A DNA stretch of 64,000 nucleotides from assembly GCA_017441585.1 (NCBI GenBank), contig JAFRWW010000067.1, forward strand, positions 62,001 to 126,000. Direction: 5' to 3'. Position numbers and translations under genes: made by a program. Source of the stretch: Lachnospiraceae bacterium (GTDB lineage Bacteria > Bacillota > Clostridia > Lachnospirales > Lachnospiraceae). This document shows, piece after piece, positions 34,193 through 42,628 of this stretch (position 1 is the stretch's first letter; every line of letters begins with the position of its first letter). The notes under the pieces were generated by a model. The model had not been told where the DNA came from and ran no database searches. It saw only the letters and a list, made by a program, of their open reading frames with translations.

Positions 34193-36403
34193 TCAGAATC
34201 CCAGCACATCATCCACCAGGATCACATGTATCCTGTCCTTATGCCTGGAAAATCGGGTGATCAAAAACTGACAGCAGATGGTATCGGGCGATTTACAGTC
34301 AAAGCAGGATCCCGTCTTTACGCAGGGAGTGGAAAGTCCGAAACGCTGCGCATTTATGGGAGCCGCCACATTCCTGGCCCGTTTCATGGCAGCATCCACA
34401 TCGACGCAGATCTTGTTCATGCCCACTATGAATATCACCTTCTTAGGTCCCTGGGCGATGGCCGACACACGATTGGAATTACCGTCTATATTTATGATGA
34501 CGCCATCCTCTGTCATGCCGTTGGCACTGGACAAAAATACATCCGCATCATAAGCCATGAGCATGGCTGCCCGCTTATCCTCATAAGCGTCCCTGTCTAT
34601 GAAATTATAATTTCCGTCCATCAGCGCATCCACCAGTCCTATCTGATGGGCGCTCATGCAGCCGCCCATGGTAATGCTGCTGCCTTCCGGTATCAGCTCC
34701 AGCGCCTTCTTTAGCGCCTCCTGCCTGTTTTGGGCAAAATATCCGGTCATATTCCGGGACTCCAGCCCTTTTATCACCTTCTGCGCCAGCAGTGCATTTC
34801 TCTTTGATGTCAATTCCTTTACGACCGCTTCCCTTTTAAGTGCCCCGGATTCTCTGTCGGGTGCCTTGGCAGATGCATTATCGGATGTTTTCTCAGATGT
34901 TTTGTCGGATGTTTTGTCAGATGTTTTCCCGACCGGTTCATCCTGTGCGTTGTCCGATGATTTGTCCACTGTCTTATCCGTCGATTTATCCACTGCCTTG
35001 TCTGCCGTCTCGTCTGACGCTTTGTCCGCTGACTTGTCTGCCGCTTTGTCCGCCGCTCTTTCCGCTGCCTTGTCTACCACCTTATCCATCGCTCTATCGG
35101 TCGCTTTATCAGCCGTTCCCCAGGCGGATCCCATTTTATCCTCATCAGTTTCGTCTTTATTCAATCCAGGCGTCAGATATTTTGTGTACGACCTCCTTTT
35201 CGCCTCTATTATTTCCTCATCCTTCTGCAGCTTCTCTGATGCGGATGAAAAAGCTTCAAACCAGTTGTCTATGGCTCTTAGCACGACCTCCTTATCGTCC
35301 CTTAGTTCATCCGAAGCATACCGAAGTACCCGACCGTCTTTGGACACCAGCTTCATTATCAGATTCCTGTCATTTCTTATCCCGTCCGAGGCAAACCTTA
35401 AAACAGAACTGCCACAGTCCATCGCCACCATGACCAGATCGTGATCATCACGCATTTCATCGGAAGCGAATTCCAAAGCAGTGCCAAGATTTGATACCGC
35501 CCTGTGTACGATCTCACGATCATTTTTGAGCTCCTCGGAAGCAAACTCCAGCGCAGTTCCGATCTTGGAAACAGCCGCCAGCACCACATCCCTATCGCCC
35601 CTGTACTCATCAGGCACATAAGCCAGCGCCTCCCTGTTCTGACGTACGGCGGCTATAAGGAAATCTTTATCATATCTCAGATCATCCGGCACATACTGAA
35701 GAGCCTTGCCATTACTGAAGACCGCCGTCAGTGCCACAGCCCGGTCGTATTTAAGACTGTCCGCTATGTACTGGAATACCAGCCCATTACTAAATACAGC
35801 GGCGGTGACTATCTCCTTATCACGCCTGAACTCATCCGCGGCATATATCAGGGCAACGCCCTTTTCCGTCACTGCCCCCAGCACAAAGTCCCTGTCTTTT
35901 TTAAGCTCCACGGAGGCAAACTCCATCGCATTGCCGTCGTTTTGAACTGCCTCATATACGATATCACGGTCATTCTTAAGCTCATCATCCGCAAATTCCA
36001 GCGCCCTGCCATAACTGCGCACCGCTTCCAGCACTATCCTCTTGTGACCCTTCAGCTCATCAGAAGCGAACTGCAGAGCCAGGCCGTTATTCATATAAAC
36101 GGCGGCATATACGATATTCTTATCAGCACGCAGTTCCTTCGACGCATACTGCAGTGCCATGCCGTTTTCCCCCACGGCCTCCATCACTATATCCCTGTCA
36201 TTTTTAAGCTCATCGGAGGCATACTGCAGCTGCAGACCGTCGTTTCGCACAGCCCAGAACACATAGTCGCCATCAGCACGTTTCTCCACAGGCGCATTCT
36301 TGAGGTCCGGGATCTCCTTCTGCTTTTTCCCCGCATCGCTTTCCTTTTGACCGGTTATCTTTATACCCCTTTCACCCATTTTAAAAATATCTTCCGGATT
36401 CAT
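34193..36403 (-). CDS. DUF4116-repeat protein fused to a LUD (DUF162) domain through a DK-rich linker
   Basis: 736 aa from the ATG at 36403, chosen because GGGGGT lies 4-5 bases upstream; a TTG 33 bases earlier has no site. Residues about 40-395 are some 14 repeats of about 25 residues of the type AVxxxGxALxFASxELKNDR, the DUF4116 repeat. Residues about 395-505 are low-complexity tetrapeptides (DKAA, DKSS, DKTS). The last 215 residues are a LUD domain (LIPEGSSITMGGCMSAH, ADVFLSSANGMTEDG, KVIFIVGMNKI, cysteine-rich SFDCKSPDTICC), normally a separate protein linked to lactate use. The three-part fusion is unlike anything I know; the repeats may scaffold the enzyme-like domain. Confidence 0.8.
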   Translation of the reverse strand: MNPEDIFKMGERGIKITGQKESDAGKKQKEIPDLKNAPVEKRADGDYVFWAVRNDGLQLQYASDELKNDRDIVMEAVGENGMALQYASKELRADKNIVYAAVYMNNGLALQFASDELKGHKRIVLEAVRSYGRALEFADDELKNDRDIVYEAVQNDGNAMEFASVELKKDRDFVLGAVTEKGVALIYAADEFRRDKEIVTAAVFSNGLVFQYIADSLKYDRAVALTAVFSNGKALQYVPDDLRYDKDFLIAAVRQNREALAYVPDEYRGDRDVVLAAVSKIGTALEFASEELKNDREIVHRAVSNLGTALEFASDEMRDDHDLVMVAMDCGSSVLRFASDGIRNDRNLIMKLVSKDGRVLRYASDELRDDKEVVLRAIDNWFEAFSSASEKLQKDEEIIEAKRRSYTKYLTPGLNKDETDEDKMGSAWGTADKATDRAMDKVVDKAAERAADKAADKSADKASDETADKAVDKSTDKTVDKSSDNAQDEPVGKTSDKTSDKTSEKTSDNASAKAPDRESGALKREAVVKELTSKRNALLAQKVIKGLESRNMTGYFAQNRQEALKKALELIPEGSSITMGGCMSAHQIGLVDALMDGNYNFIDRDAYEDKRAAMLMAYDADVFLSSANGMTEDGVIINIDGNSNRVSAIAQGPKKVIFIVGMNKICVDVDAAMKRARNVAAPINAQRFGLSTPCVKTGSCFDCKSPDTICCQFLITRFSRHKDRIHVILVDDVLGF

Positions 36404-36450
36404 TTTTACCCCCTGTGTACTCTTTACATTAATCAATATGCCTTCTCTAT

Positions 36451-36530
36451 CAGGATTCTTCGCTACGTCATTCCTTTCAGATAACCATAACGAAGGTCAT
36501 CCTGAGGCGTCAGCCGAAGGATCTTTTTTC
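36451..36530. repeat. Dispersed GTCATCCTGAG / CGAAGGATC repeat, copy A
   Basis: CAGGATTCTTCG, CATTCCTTTCAGATAACC, AACGAAGGTCATCCTGAGGC, GCCGAAGGATCTTTT. The second half recurs at 36566-36630. Confidence 0.65.
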
Positions 36531-36565
36531 ATAAACCACTTTACACTACCAATCTCAATCCATCT

Positions 36566-36630
36566 CCACGTCGTTCCTTTCAGATAACCATAACGAAGGT
36601 CATCCTGGGGTCCCGACCGAAGGATCTTTT
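36566..36630. repeat. Dispersed GTCATCCTGAG / CGAAGGATC repeat, copy B
   Basis: Repeats copy A almost base for base (TTCCTTTCAGATAACCATAA, then CGAAGGTCATCCTG and CGAAGGATCTTT). Both copies are in the 237-bp spacer between the 75-aa gene and the DUF4116-LUD gene. Confidence 0.65.
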
Positions 36631-36640
36631 CATATATTAA

Positions 36641-36868
36641 CTACACTCCAATATCCTTCAGTGAATCAAAGAGCTCCAGATCCGACTCCTGAACCCTCAT
36701 ATTAGTGCTCATCCTGCTCCCGTCCGCGCGGGTTATGGTGATGTCGATCACATCCCCCGCATTCACGCCGTTTCGTATGAGATCAGACAGAAACTGAGCA
36801 AACTTCGGGTGCGTCTTTTCAAACTTATGCTTTGCACTCATTATCTTCATTATCGCTGCCGGGTTCAT
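36641..36868 (-). CDS. Small conserved-looking protein (75 aa), function unknown
   Basis: Strong ribosome binding site AGGAGGG 6 bases before the ATG and a good promoter at 37095-37123 make this a real gene. The sequence is an alpha-beta mix (helical MSAKHKFEKTHPKFAQFLSD, then VIDITITRADG) with no cysteines and no membrane segment. The size and mix suggest a small cytoplasmic domain. It is the first gene behind an unusual promoter with tandem 21-bp repeats, upstream of the DUF4116-LUD gene. I do not recognise it. Confidence 0.65.
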   Translation of the reverse strand: MNPAAIMKIMSAKHKFEKTHPKFAQFLSDLIRNGVNAGDVIDITITRADGSRMSTNMRVQESDLELFDSLKDIGV

Positions 36869-37094
36869 CTCTTCCCTCCTACCATCATCATTACAATCTC
36901 CTTTTACAAAAGATCCTCATACTGTCATAATAGGTTCCTGTCTCATTCTTGAAAACAGCCCCATCCTCTGTCATCATGAGACTTTATCTTTTCTCTTAAG
37001 AACAACTCCGTCCTCTGTCATCATGAGGCGTTAGCCAAAGAATCTTAATTCTTTATCTGTAAAAAGCCTATACCGACAAAAAGCCGCCATTTCT

Positions 37095-37123
37095 ATTATA
37101 GCAAATAATCCCCGAAACGGCAA
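37095..37123 (-). promoter_or_regulatory. Promoter with perfect -10, driving the 75-aa gene
   Basis: Minus-strand TTGCCG (37118-37123), 17 bases, TATAAT (37095-37100). The leader to the ATG at 36868 would be about 220 bases and includes a partial dispersed repeat near 37010-37050. Confidence 0.7.
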
Positions 37124-37129
37124 AGAATT

Positions 37130-37171
37130 CTCATACCAAAAATGTATCAACTCATACCAAGAATGTGTCAA
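37130..37171. repeat. Two tandem 21-bp repeats abutting the promoter, likely activator site
   Basis: Minus strand TTGAyACATTyTTGGTATGAG occurs twice head to tail (37130-37150 and 37151-37171), with two base differences. They end 6 bp upstream of the -35. A 21-bp spacing is two helical turns, so both copies would face the same side of the DNA, as for dimeric activators such as LytTR response regulators. Confidence 0.6.
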
Positions 37172-37257
37172 CTAAATGGGGCCAAGATTTCCTTTTGTTT
37201 TTTTTTGAGTTCTCTTTGCGAACGCTCTGCATAGAATTATTCCTACATGTTTTCATT

Positions 37258-37692
37258 ACATCCGTACACTCTTCAAAAGCAATACAGACGATTCTGCGCT
37301 TTTCCCCTTTTCGTCCGTATTCACATCCAAAAATTATACAGACGATTTCTACGTTTTTTTAATTTCGTCCGTACACTCTTCAAAAGCAATACGGACGATT
37401 CTGCGTCTTTTCCTTTCTCGTCCGTATTCATATCCCAAAATCATACAGACGATTTCTACGTTTTTTTAATTTCGTCCGTACACTCTACAAAAGCCATACA
37501 GACGATTCTGCGTTTTTTCTTTCTCGTCCGTATTCACATCCAAAAATTATACAGACGATTTCTACGTTTTTTAAATTTCGTCCGTACGCTCTCAAAAGCC
37601 ATACAGACGATTCTGCGTTTTTCCCCTTTTCGTCCGTATTCACATCCAAAAATTATACAGACAATTTCTACGTTTTTTTATTTCGTCCGTAC
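37258..37692. repeat. Array of nine dyad/hairpin units with a 53-bp period
   Basis: This 857-bp gene-free stretch (36869-37725) is mostly one array. Each unit has left arm TCGTCCGTA(T/C), a 13-15 base loop and right arm ATACAGACGA, then a T-rich spacer with ACGTTTTTT or GCGTTTT. On the minus strand the arms read TCGTCTGTAT / ATACGGACGA and pair over 10 bp with one G-U. Left arms begin at about 37259, 37311, 37365, 37418, 37472, 37524, 37578, 37630 and 37683 (last unit truncated). Two loop types alternate (ACATCC..AAATT and CTCTTCAAAAGC), giving a 106-107 bp higher-order repeat. Not CRISPR: the loops are not unique. Confidence 0.85.
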
Positions 37693-37725
37693 GCGCAAAA
37701 ACGCGCCCTGCCAAAACGCCTCTCA

Positions 37726-38328
37726 TCACGACTTTCTCAGCCTGAATCCCGGCCCCTCATAGGTCCTCACAGGATTCCCCCTGACTATCTGTGTATGTTC
37801 CCTCCAAGCCTGATTCGACTGTCTCCCCGCAGCCTCACGATCCATAGCCGTAAGCACAGCCCTCAGCTTGCCCAGCGCCTTTTGCTTATTCATGTGCTGA
37901 CTCCTCTCGCTGGTGCACTCCACGCTGATTCCGGTGGGTTCATGTATGATGCGCACTCCCGTCTCCACCTTGTTCACATTCTGACCGCCCTTGCCCCCAC
38001 AGTGGAACGTCTCCATTCGACAGTCCCTGGGATCAAAATCCCCCGTCTCATCCTTCTCGGGGATGACGCTCACATCCACAAACCAGTTCTTCCTCTTATG
38101 TCCCGGACGGATGGGGCTTTTGCAAATCCACTGCACGCTTCCCTCCAAAAATCCCAGGTCATGCTCCGTATCCAAAAGGATGGATCTGCAATAATCATCC
38201 CCCTCAAATTTTGCATTACTGCTCACTATCTTCGTATCGGGATACTCCGCTATCAAAGCTGCCGCCAGCTTTTTCACAGCCAGCTGACACTCCAATGGGC
38301 CCTGCCCCGAACTTATCTGTAATAACAT
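37726..38328 (-). CDS. prfH: PrfH-type peptide chain release factor (RF-H)
   Basis: 200 aa, about half the length of RF1/RF2, with no codon-recognition domain. The catalytic GGQ motif is in HCGGKGGQNVNKVETGVR and the C-terminus ends in the RF-like GPGFRLRKS. RF-H proteins hydrolyse peptidyl-tRNA on ribosomes whose decoding centre has been cut, and are genetically tied to RtcB ligases that reseal 16S rRNA. Here rtcB is 124 bp upstream, matching that known pair. The start CAT is preceded by weak ribosome binding signals (GAGGAAAT). The stop lies 33 bp from the end of the 53-bp hairpin array. Confidence 0.85.
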   Translation of the reverse strand: MLLQISSGQGPLECQLAVKKLAAALIAEYPDTKIVSSNAKFEGDDYCRSILLDTEHDLGFLEGSVQWICKSPIRPGHKRKNWFVDVSVIPEKDETGDFDPRDCRMETFHCGGKGGQNVNKVETGVRIIHEPTGISVECTSERSQHMNKQKALGKLRAVLTAMDREAAGRQSNQAWREHTQIVRGNPVRTYEGPGFRLRKS

Positions 38329-38452
38329 GTATTAATTTCCTCCTCTGAAAATCCTTCGATCAAATCCGATCAACCTTTTTCTTTTTCTCATAGCCTGTAC
38401 CATTTCAATTTATCGGATGTCCATTATTCTCCCTTTGCCACGCATCGAAAAA

Positions 38453-39568
38453 TCAATTAGCCCCTTTAAAACTAAACACCGGCCTTAACACATCTTTGAC
38501 ATCCACCGTATCCTTAACCGCTTCTTTCAACACCTCAATCCCTCTGTAGGCAAAGGGCGCCTCATCCAGAGTACCAGTTCCGATGCAGGTGCAGTATATC
38601 CCCTTCATCTCTTTTTTAAACTCAGAAACCGTGTGATGATTTTTAACCTCATCACGCCGCAGCACCCTGCCGGAGCCATGAGGCGCGGAAAAATTCCAGT
38701 CAGGATTTCCTTTCCCGATTCCCATTATGATGCCATCCCTCATGTTCACGGGTATGATCACCCTCTCCCCCTCCCTGGCAGAGATGGCGCCCTTTCTCAA
38801 TATCCTCCTTCCATCGGAAAGCATCCCCACATAGTTATGCATGCAGGAAAACACTTCCTCAGCCTTAAGTTTCATCCCACGCAGGATCTCTTCCAATATG
38901 ATCTGCCTGTTTAAAGCGGCATACTCAGTCATTACAGCCACATCACTAAGATAATCCTCCATTAGATCACCGGTCAGACAAGTCATCTCATAGGGCACGT
39001 TCTCACCACTCTCCTTTAAAAGCCGCGCTCCGGCATCCACATAATGATCCGTCACTTCCTTGCCCGTATGCCTGCTGCCGGTATGGATCACCAGATAGAG
39101 ACTCCCATCCCCATCTTTGTCCACCTCTATAAAGTGATTTCCGCCACCCAGAGTCCCCAGGCTCAGCCTCGCCTTAGCCTCATTGATGTTCCTATGGCAT
39201 TTCAAGGCACTCAGGTCAAATTCCTCCGCCTTTGGATGAACACTTTCTCTTATCTTAAATCCTGCGGGGACACGCTCTCTTATCACCTTATCCAGTTTCT
39301 GCATTTCAATATTCTTCGCCTTTATCTTTGCGCAGGTCATACCACAGCCTATGTCCACTCCCAGAAGGTGAGGGATCACTCTTTCGCCTATCGTCATGGT
39401 CAGTCCTATGGTACCCACCTTCCCCGGATGCACATCGCTCATCACGCGGATATCGCTGTCCTTTGCGACCTCGTTGTCGCATATCATTTTAAGTTGTGCT
39501 CTGGCATACTCCTCCATATCATCGGAGTAAACCAGCGCATCTGCGTATGTTCCTTTTATTGTCTCCAT
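38453..39568 (-). CDS. rtcB: RtcB-family RNA ligase (RtcB2/RNA-repair type)
   Basis: 371 aa, shorter than canonical RtcB (about 400-480). Hallmarks are present: SDVHPGKVGTIG, the metal-binding cysteine in GVDIGCGM, GTLGGGNHFIEV, HTGSRHTGK, and the guanylylated histidine region HGSGRVLRR. RtcB joins 2',3'-cyclic phosphate or 3'-phosphate RNA ends to 5'-OH ends with GTP and Mn. Followed by prfH and preceded by a MoxR/VWA pair, it belongs to the ribosome-repair form rather than the tRNA-splicing form. It starts 22 bp after the VWA protein stop. Confidence 0.92.
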   Translation of the reverse strand: METIKGTYADALVYSDDMEEYARAQLKMICDNEVAKDSDIRVMSDVHPGKVGTIGLTMTIGERVIPHLLGVDIGCGMTCAKIKAKNIEMQKLDKVIRERVPAGFKIRESVHPKAEEFDLSALKCHRNINEAKARLSLGTLGGGNHFIEVDKDGDGSLYLVIHTGSRHTGKEVTDHYVDAGARLLKESGENVPYEMTCLTGDLMEDYLSDVAVMTEYAALNRQIILEEILRGMKLKAEEVFSCMHNYVGMLSDGRRILRKGAISAREGERVIIPVNMRDGIIMGIGKGNPDWNFSAPHGSGRVLRRDEVKNHHTVSEFKKEMKGIYCTCIGTGTLDEAPFAYRGIEVLKEAVKDTVDVKDVLRPVFSFKGAN

Positions 39569-39589
39569 ATTGGTCCTTTCATAAAAAAC

Positions 39590-41428
39590 TCACACCTTAT
39601 ACCTGAAAATTTTCCCTTCACTCCTAAAAGGGAGTTTTGCTCCGACCGGTATCAAAAATGCATGTTCTCTTTTGATCCTGAGATCACGTTCTATGCAGGC
39701 GTCGGTGATCACCAGAATCGGTCCTGTAGCAGGGAAATCCTTTGCCTCTTCCAGTAGTTTCACTCCCGGCCCAAGCACCGTGCCACCACGGCCCGTCACC
39801 TTGACGCTTCCTGAGAGATCTTCTGGCGACATGTAACCTGCGTCCGTGGCTTCGGCGTCGCAAAACACCATTCTCACGCGGCCCACTTCTTTTTCCCGGG
39901 CATAACTGGCCACCGCCCCCAGAGCCATGCCTATCTCTCTGTCAGACATGGAACCGGAAGTATCTATCACCACTCCGAAGGTTCTGGACATTCTGTCCTC
40001 ATCCCTTATGATATAACCGGGTCTGGGGATATCCGGGGTGGCTTCCTGTCTGCGGTTGATCCTGGCATAACTTCTGTGTTTTTCCACAGGCGGAAAATGC
40101 TCATCAAACCACTGTGCCAGTTCCACTTCCCAGGGAATAGGCTTCACCGCCAGGGCCTTTATCTCTTCCACCAATCCTGCCGGCAGATAACCTCTGCTCT
40201 TTATCTGATGATAATCCAGTCCTTCCTTAAGAGACCTTTTAAAGAACTCATCCAGCTTCATGGCACCGCCTATACCCTCGCCAAAACTTCCCGGGATTTC
40301 ATCCCGCATGATATCGCCTTTGCCATACCCCCTTAATGTCCAAAGTTTCCTGTATTTTCTAAGTTCCCTCACTATCAGATCATACACCGCTTCCACTGAC
40401 ATGCCATGCAATTTTTCATCAAAAAGACATCCGTCAGGCATGACGCCGACTCCCATTTCCTTAAGCCAGTCATTCACCACATAATCACAGGCTATATTCC
40501 ACAGGTAAGCATCCCTCCCCTGGCATCTGCCACAATGATCCAACCCTGCGTGCAGGAACTCATGCCCCATCACAAAGATCCACTCATCCACGGTAAGGCC
40601 ACTTGTAGGATTAGTAAAGATCACTCCACTGGATGCGTTAACAGCCGCGATCTGCACATCTTCCCTGTGACAGTCCGTCACCGAATCCACTATCTTAAAC
40701 CCGGACGCCAGACCTCCCAGTAAAGGATAATGCGCCATGAACCATTTTGCGGCTTTTTTCGGAACGGACTCCTTCTCATCAGCATCCACTCCGCCAGCCT
40801 CGGCCACCACGGAATTGAGATGTCTTGAGATACCACCTGTAAAATCCTCCACAAAATGGTTTCGCTCTCCCTTCTTATAAACTATGGGATGTTCTATCCC
40901 GATCATATCATATAGCTTAAGAGAATTAGTGCCATAGGTCTGAAGCACCTCAGTCCCTTCCGTTTTCAACAGATGAGCATATATTTTTTTCTCATCATTA
41001 AGTTTTATGGAATACTCCTTTGAGGGTGTAGGCATCTTTAAACTCTTTATGTTAAGATCATCTAAAAACTGTTCCACATAAATATCACACGCCTTATTCC
41101 ACAGCCCGGGGTAAAAAGGCAGATCAGCCGGCAGGGCATCCTTGTCAAAATGTCCGAAGACCAGATGCAGTATGCAGTGGGCTATCACATGAGCCCACTC
41201 ATCCGCATCCATATCGCCGCTTATCCTGGCGAAAATATCACCGTTTGGCAATACACAGGCCCTGGACTCTTTATCAGGAAGATATTTGGTTTTAGGATAA
41301 ACTCTCACATAAACATTATCCAGAAAACTGCTCTGAGACTCGATCTTATCACAGCCTGAATTCAGACTTATCAGCGCGGGAGGTATATCATCTTCGTTTC
41401 TGAAATACTTATGTATCACATCTATCAT
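39590..41428 (-). CDS. VWA-domain protein with two metallopeptidase-like domains (DUF2201 type)
   Basis: 612 aa. The first 170 residues contain VIAHCILHLVFGHF, an HxxxH motif whose usual Glu is Cys, so this copy is probably inactive. Residues about 290-380 contain a second related copy with an intact HExxH, VMGHEFLHAGLDHCGRC. Residues about 480-612 are a von Willebrand A domain with MIDAS motif DTSGSMS, then GRGGTVL and VITDACI. MoxR-associated VWA proteins usually assemble or remodel targets with the ATPase next door; its stop is 2 bp from the MoxR gene and 22 bp from rtcB. The family is known as putative metallopeptidase, but proteolysis has not been shown from sequence. Confidence 0.8.
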   Translation of the reverse strand: MIDVIHKYFRNEDDIPPALISLNSGCDKIESQSSFLDNVYVRVYPKTKYLPDKESRACVLPNGDIFARISGDMDADEWAHVIAHCILHLVFGHFDKDALPADLPFYPGLWNKACDIYVEQFLDDLNIKSLKMPTPSKEYSIKLNDEKKIYAHLLKTEGTEVLQTYGTNSLKLYDMIGIEHPIVYKKGERNHFVEDFTGGISRHLNSVVAEAGGVDADEKESVPKKAAKWFMAHYPLLGGLASGFKIVDSVTDCHREDVQIAAVNASSGVIFTNPTSGLTVDEWIFVMGHEFLHAGLDHCGRCQGRDAYLWNIACDYVVNDWLKEMGVGVMPDGCLFDEKLHGMSVEAVYDLIVRELRKYRKLWTLRGYGKGDIMRDEIPGSFGEGIGGAMKLDEFFKRSLKEGLDYHQIKSRGYLPAGLVEEIKALAVKPIPWEVELAQWFDEHFPPVEKHRSYARINRRQEATPDIPRPGYIIRDEDRMSRTFGVVIDTSGSMSDREIGMALGAVASYAREKEVGRVRMVFCDAEATDAGYMSPEDLSGSVKVTGRGGTVLGPGVKLLEEAKDFPATGPILVITDACIERDLRIKREHAFLIPVGAKLPFRSEGKIFRYKV

Positions 41429-41430
41429 AC

Positions 41431-42513
41431 TTATACTGCCTTTCTCTTATTATCATCTGATCTTACCAGCCTCGGCAAATCCCTGATAACCTCCATCATA
41501 AACCAGTCGGGAAGCGCATCATTATCTCCCGGAGCCACCGTCATCTGTGCCAATTCAAAATTGATGACAGAAAGTTCCCTGATCATTCCCTTTGCCCTAT
41601 ACACAAAAGTCAGCAGATTACCCGATATATCCTGCTTGCTCTTAGGCAGGGTCTCTATCATCCTGGCTCTGAAGGACTGGGCCAGGAAATACAGCACATC
41701 CCGATCCTTAGGATCATCGGGCCATTTTGCGTTCTTTGAGATGATCTCATCAAGCATCTTATTATTTCCCAGATTCTTTGTGTACGCTATGAACATTCCC
41801 GCATGAGAAGGGGAAATACATGCATTGGCTATCATCCTCAAAACATCATTATTTACATTTCGCTCCCCTGCCCCGTACTCCTTAAGGGCATCGCTGAGCA
41901 TATGCCACGACCTGGGAGTGGAAAAAGGCTCCTCGATCTTGGGTGGCGGCGAGAAAAGATGATCAGGCCTCTGGACAATATAATCTATCACCCAGGGATG
42001 CAGTTCATTTTCCTTTGCCCACTTTATCCACTGCCCCGCGTCCGCCTTCATCTGCACATGAAACATCCTGTTGATAAGCGCAGACGACATAGTCTTCACA
42101 ATGGCACTATCCTGGGACCTGTTTCCTGCCCCCACCACTATGCTGCCCTCCGGCAGATGATACTCACCGATCCGCCTTTCATGGATCAGGCTATAAAACG
42201 CCTTCTGCACCTCCTGTGAGCAGGCGTTTAGTTCATCCAGGAAAAGCACATAAGGCTCCTTTTTTGCTATCATTTTGGGCGGCAAGAACTCAGATGTCTC
42301 CCCATTAATTCTGGGTATTCCTATGATATCCTCAGGCGCCAACTGGCTGCCCAGAAGCGACACACAGGGAAGCCCCACCTCATCAGCGAACTTCTCCACC
42401 AGGGCAGACTTACCTATACCCGGTGCTCCCCAGATAAAAACAGGGCGCACGGGTGCCACATTTAATAAAACTTCCAACAATTCATTTTGGGTAACTGCGA
42501 TCGTCAGATTCAT
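41431..42513 (-). CDS. MoxR-family AAA+ ATPase
   Basis: 360 aa. Walker A WGAPGIGKSALVEKFA, Walker B YVLFLDELNACSQE, sensor-1 GAGNRSQDSA and an Arg-finger region of NRMFHVQM. AGAGG lies 5-7 bases before the ATG. MoxR ATPases act with VWA-domain partners, here the next gene (2-bp gap), as metal-insertion or remodelling chaperones. It heads the operon MoxR-VWA-rtcB-prfH, so it probably controls activation of the repair proteins or handles damaged ribosomes; the substrate is inferred. Its C-terminal half is helical. Confidence 0.88.
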   Translation of the reverse strand: MNLTIAVTQNELLEVLLNVAPVRPVFIWGAPGIGKSALVEKFADEVGLPCVSLLGSQLAPEDIIGIPRINGETSEFLPPKMIAKKEPYVLFLDELNACSQEVQKAFYSLIHERRIGEYHLPEGSIVVGAGNRSQDSAIVKTMSSALINRMFHVQMKADAGQWIKWAKENELHPWVIDYIVQRPDHLFSPPPKIEEPFSTPRSWHMLSDALKEYGAGERNVNNDVLRMIANACISPSHAGMFIAYTKNLGNNKMLDEIISKNAKWPDDPKDRDVLYFLAQSFRARMIETLPKSKQDISGNLLTFVYRAKGMIRELSVINFELAQMTVAPGDNDALPDWFMMEVIRDLPRLVRSDDNKRKAV

Positions 42514-42566
42514 TATTCACCTCTTTCAGATTGCGAGGTGTGAACGATCATCGATTTTTGAAGTGA

Positions 42567-42617
42567 GACAGTACGGAACTGTCATTCTGAAAATAATTAG
42601 ACAGTACGACCACTGTC
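42567..42617. promoter_or_regulatory. Two tandem GACAGT..ACTGTC dyads upstream of the MoxR-RtcB operon
   Basis: GACAGTACGGAACTGTC (42567-42583) and GACAGTACGACCACTGTC (42600-42617) have 6-bp inverted arms around 5-6 bases and are about 33 bp apart, 54-105 bp upstream of the MoxR start at 42513. They could be operators or RNA hairpins. Adjacent bases match the dispersed GTCATTCTGA repeat, so they may be part of it. Confidence 0.45.
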
Positions 42618-42628
42618 ATTCCGATAAC

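Noticed and set aside
34656..35444. 262-aa plus-strand gene opposite the DUF4116-LUD gene
   Set aside because: It is the complement of the DK-rich linker codons, giving a Ser/Leu/Ala-only protein; the minus-strand gene has all the domain signals.
37258..37692. CRISPR array
   Set aside because: The period is regular but the segments between arms are not unique; two loop types alternate and each unit is itself a dyad. No cas gene is near.
37165..37762. Plus-strand protein genes across the 53-bp array
   Set aside because: Open frames there arise from the repeats; the translated text is itself repetitive, with no ribosome binding site or start context.
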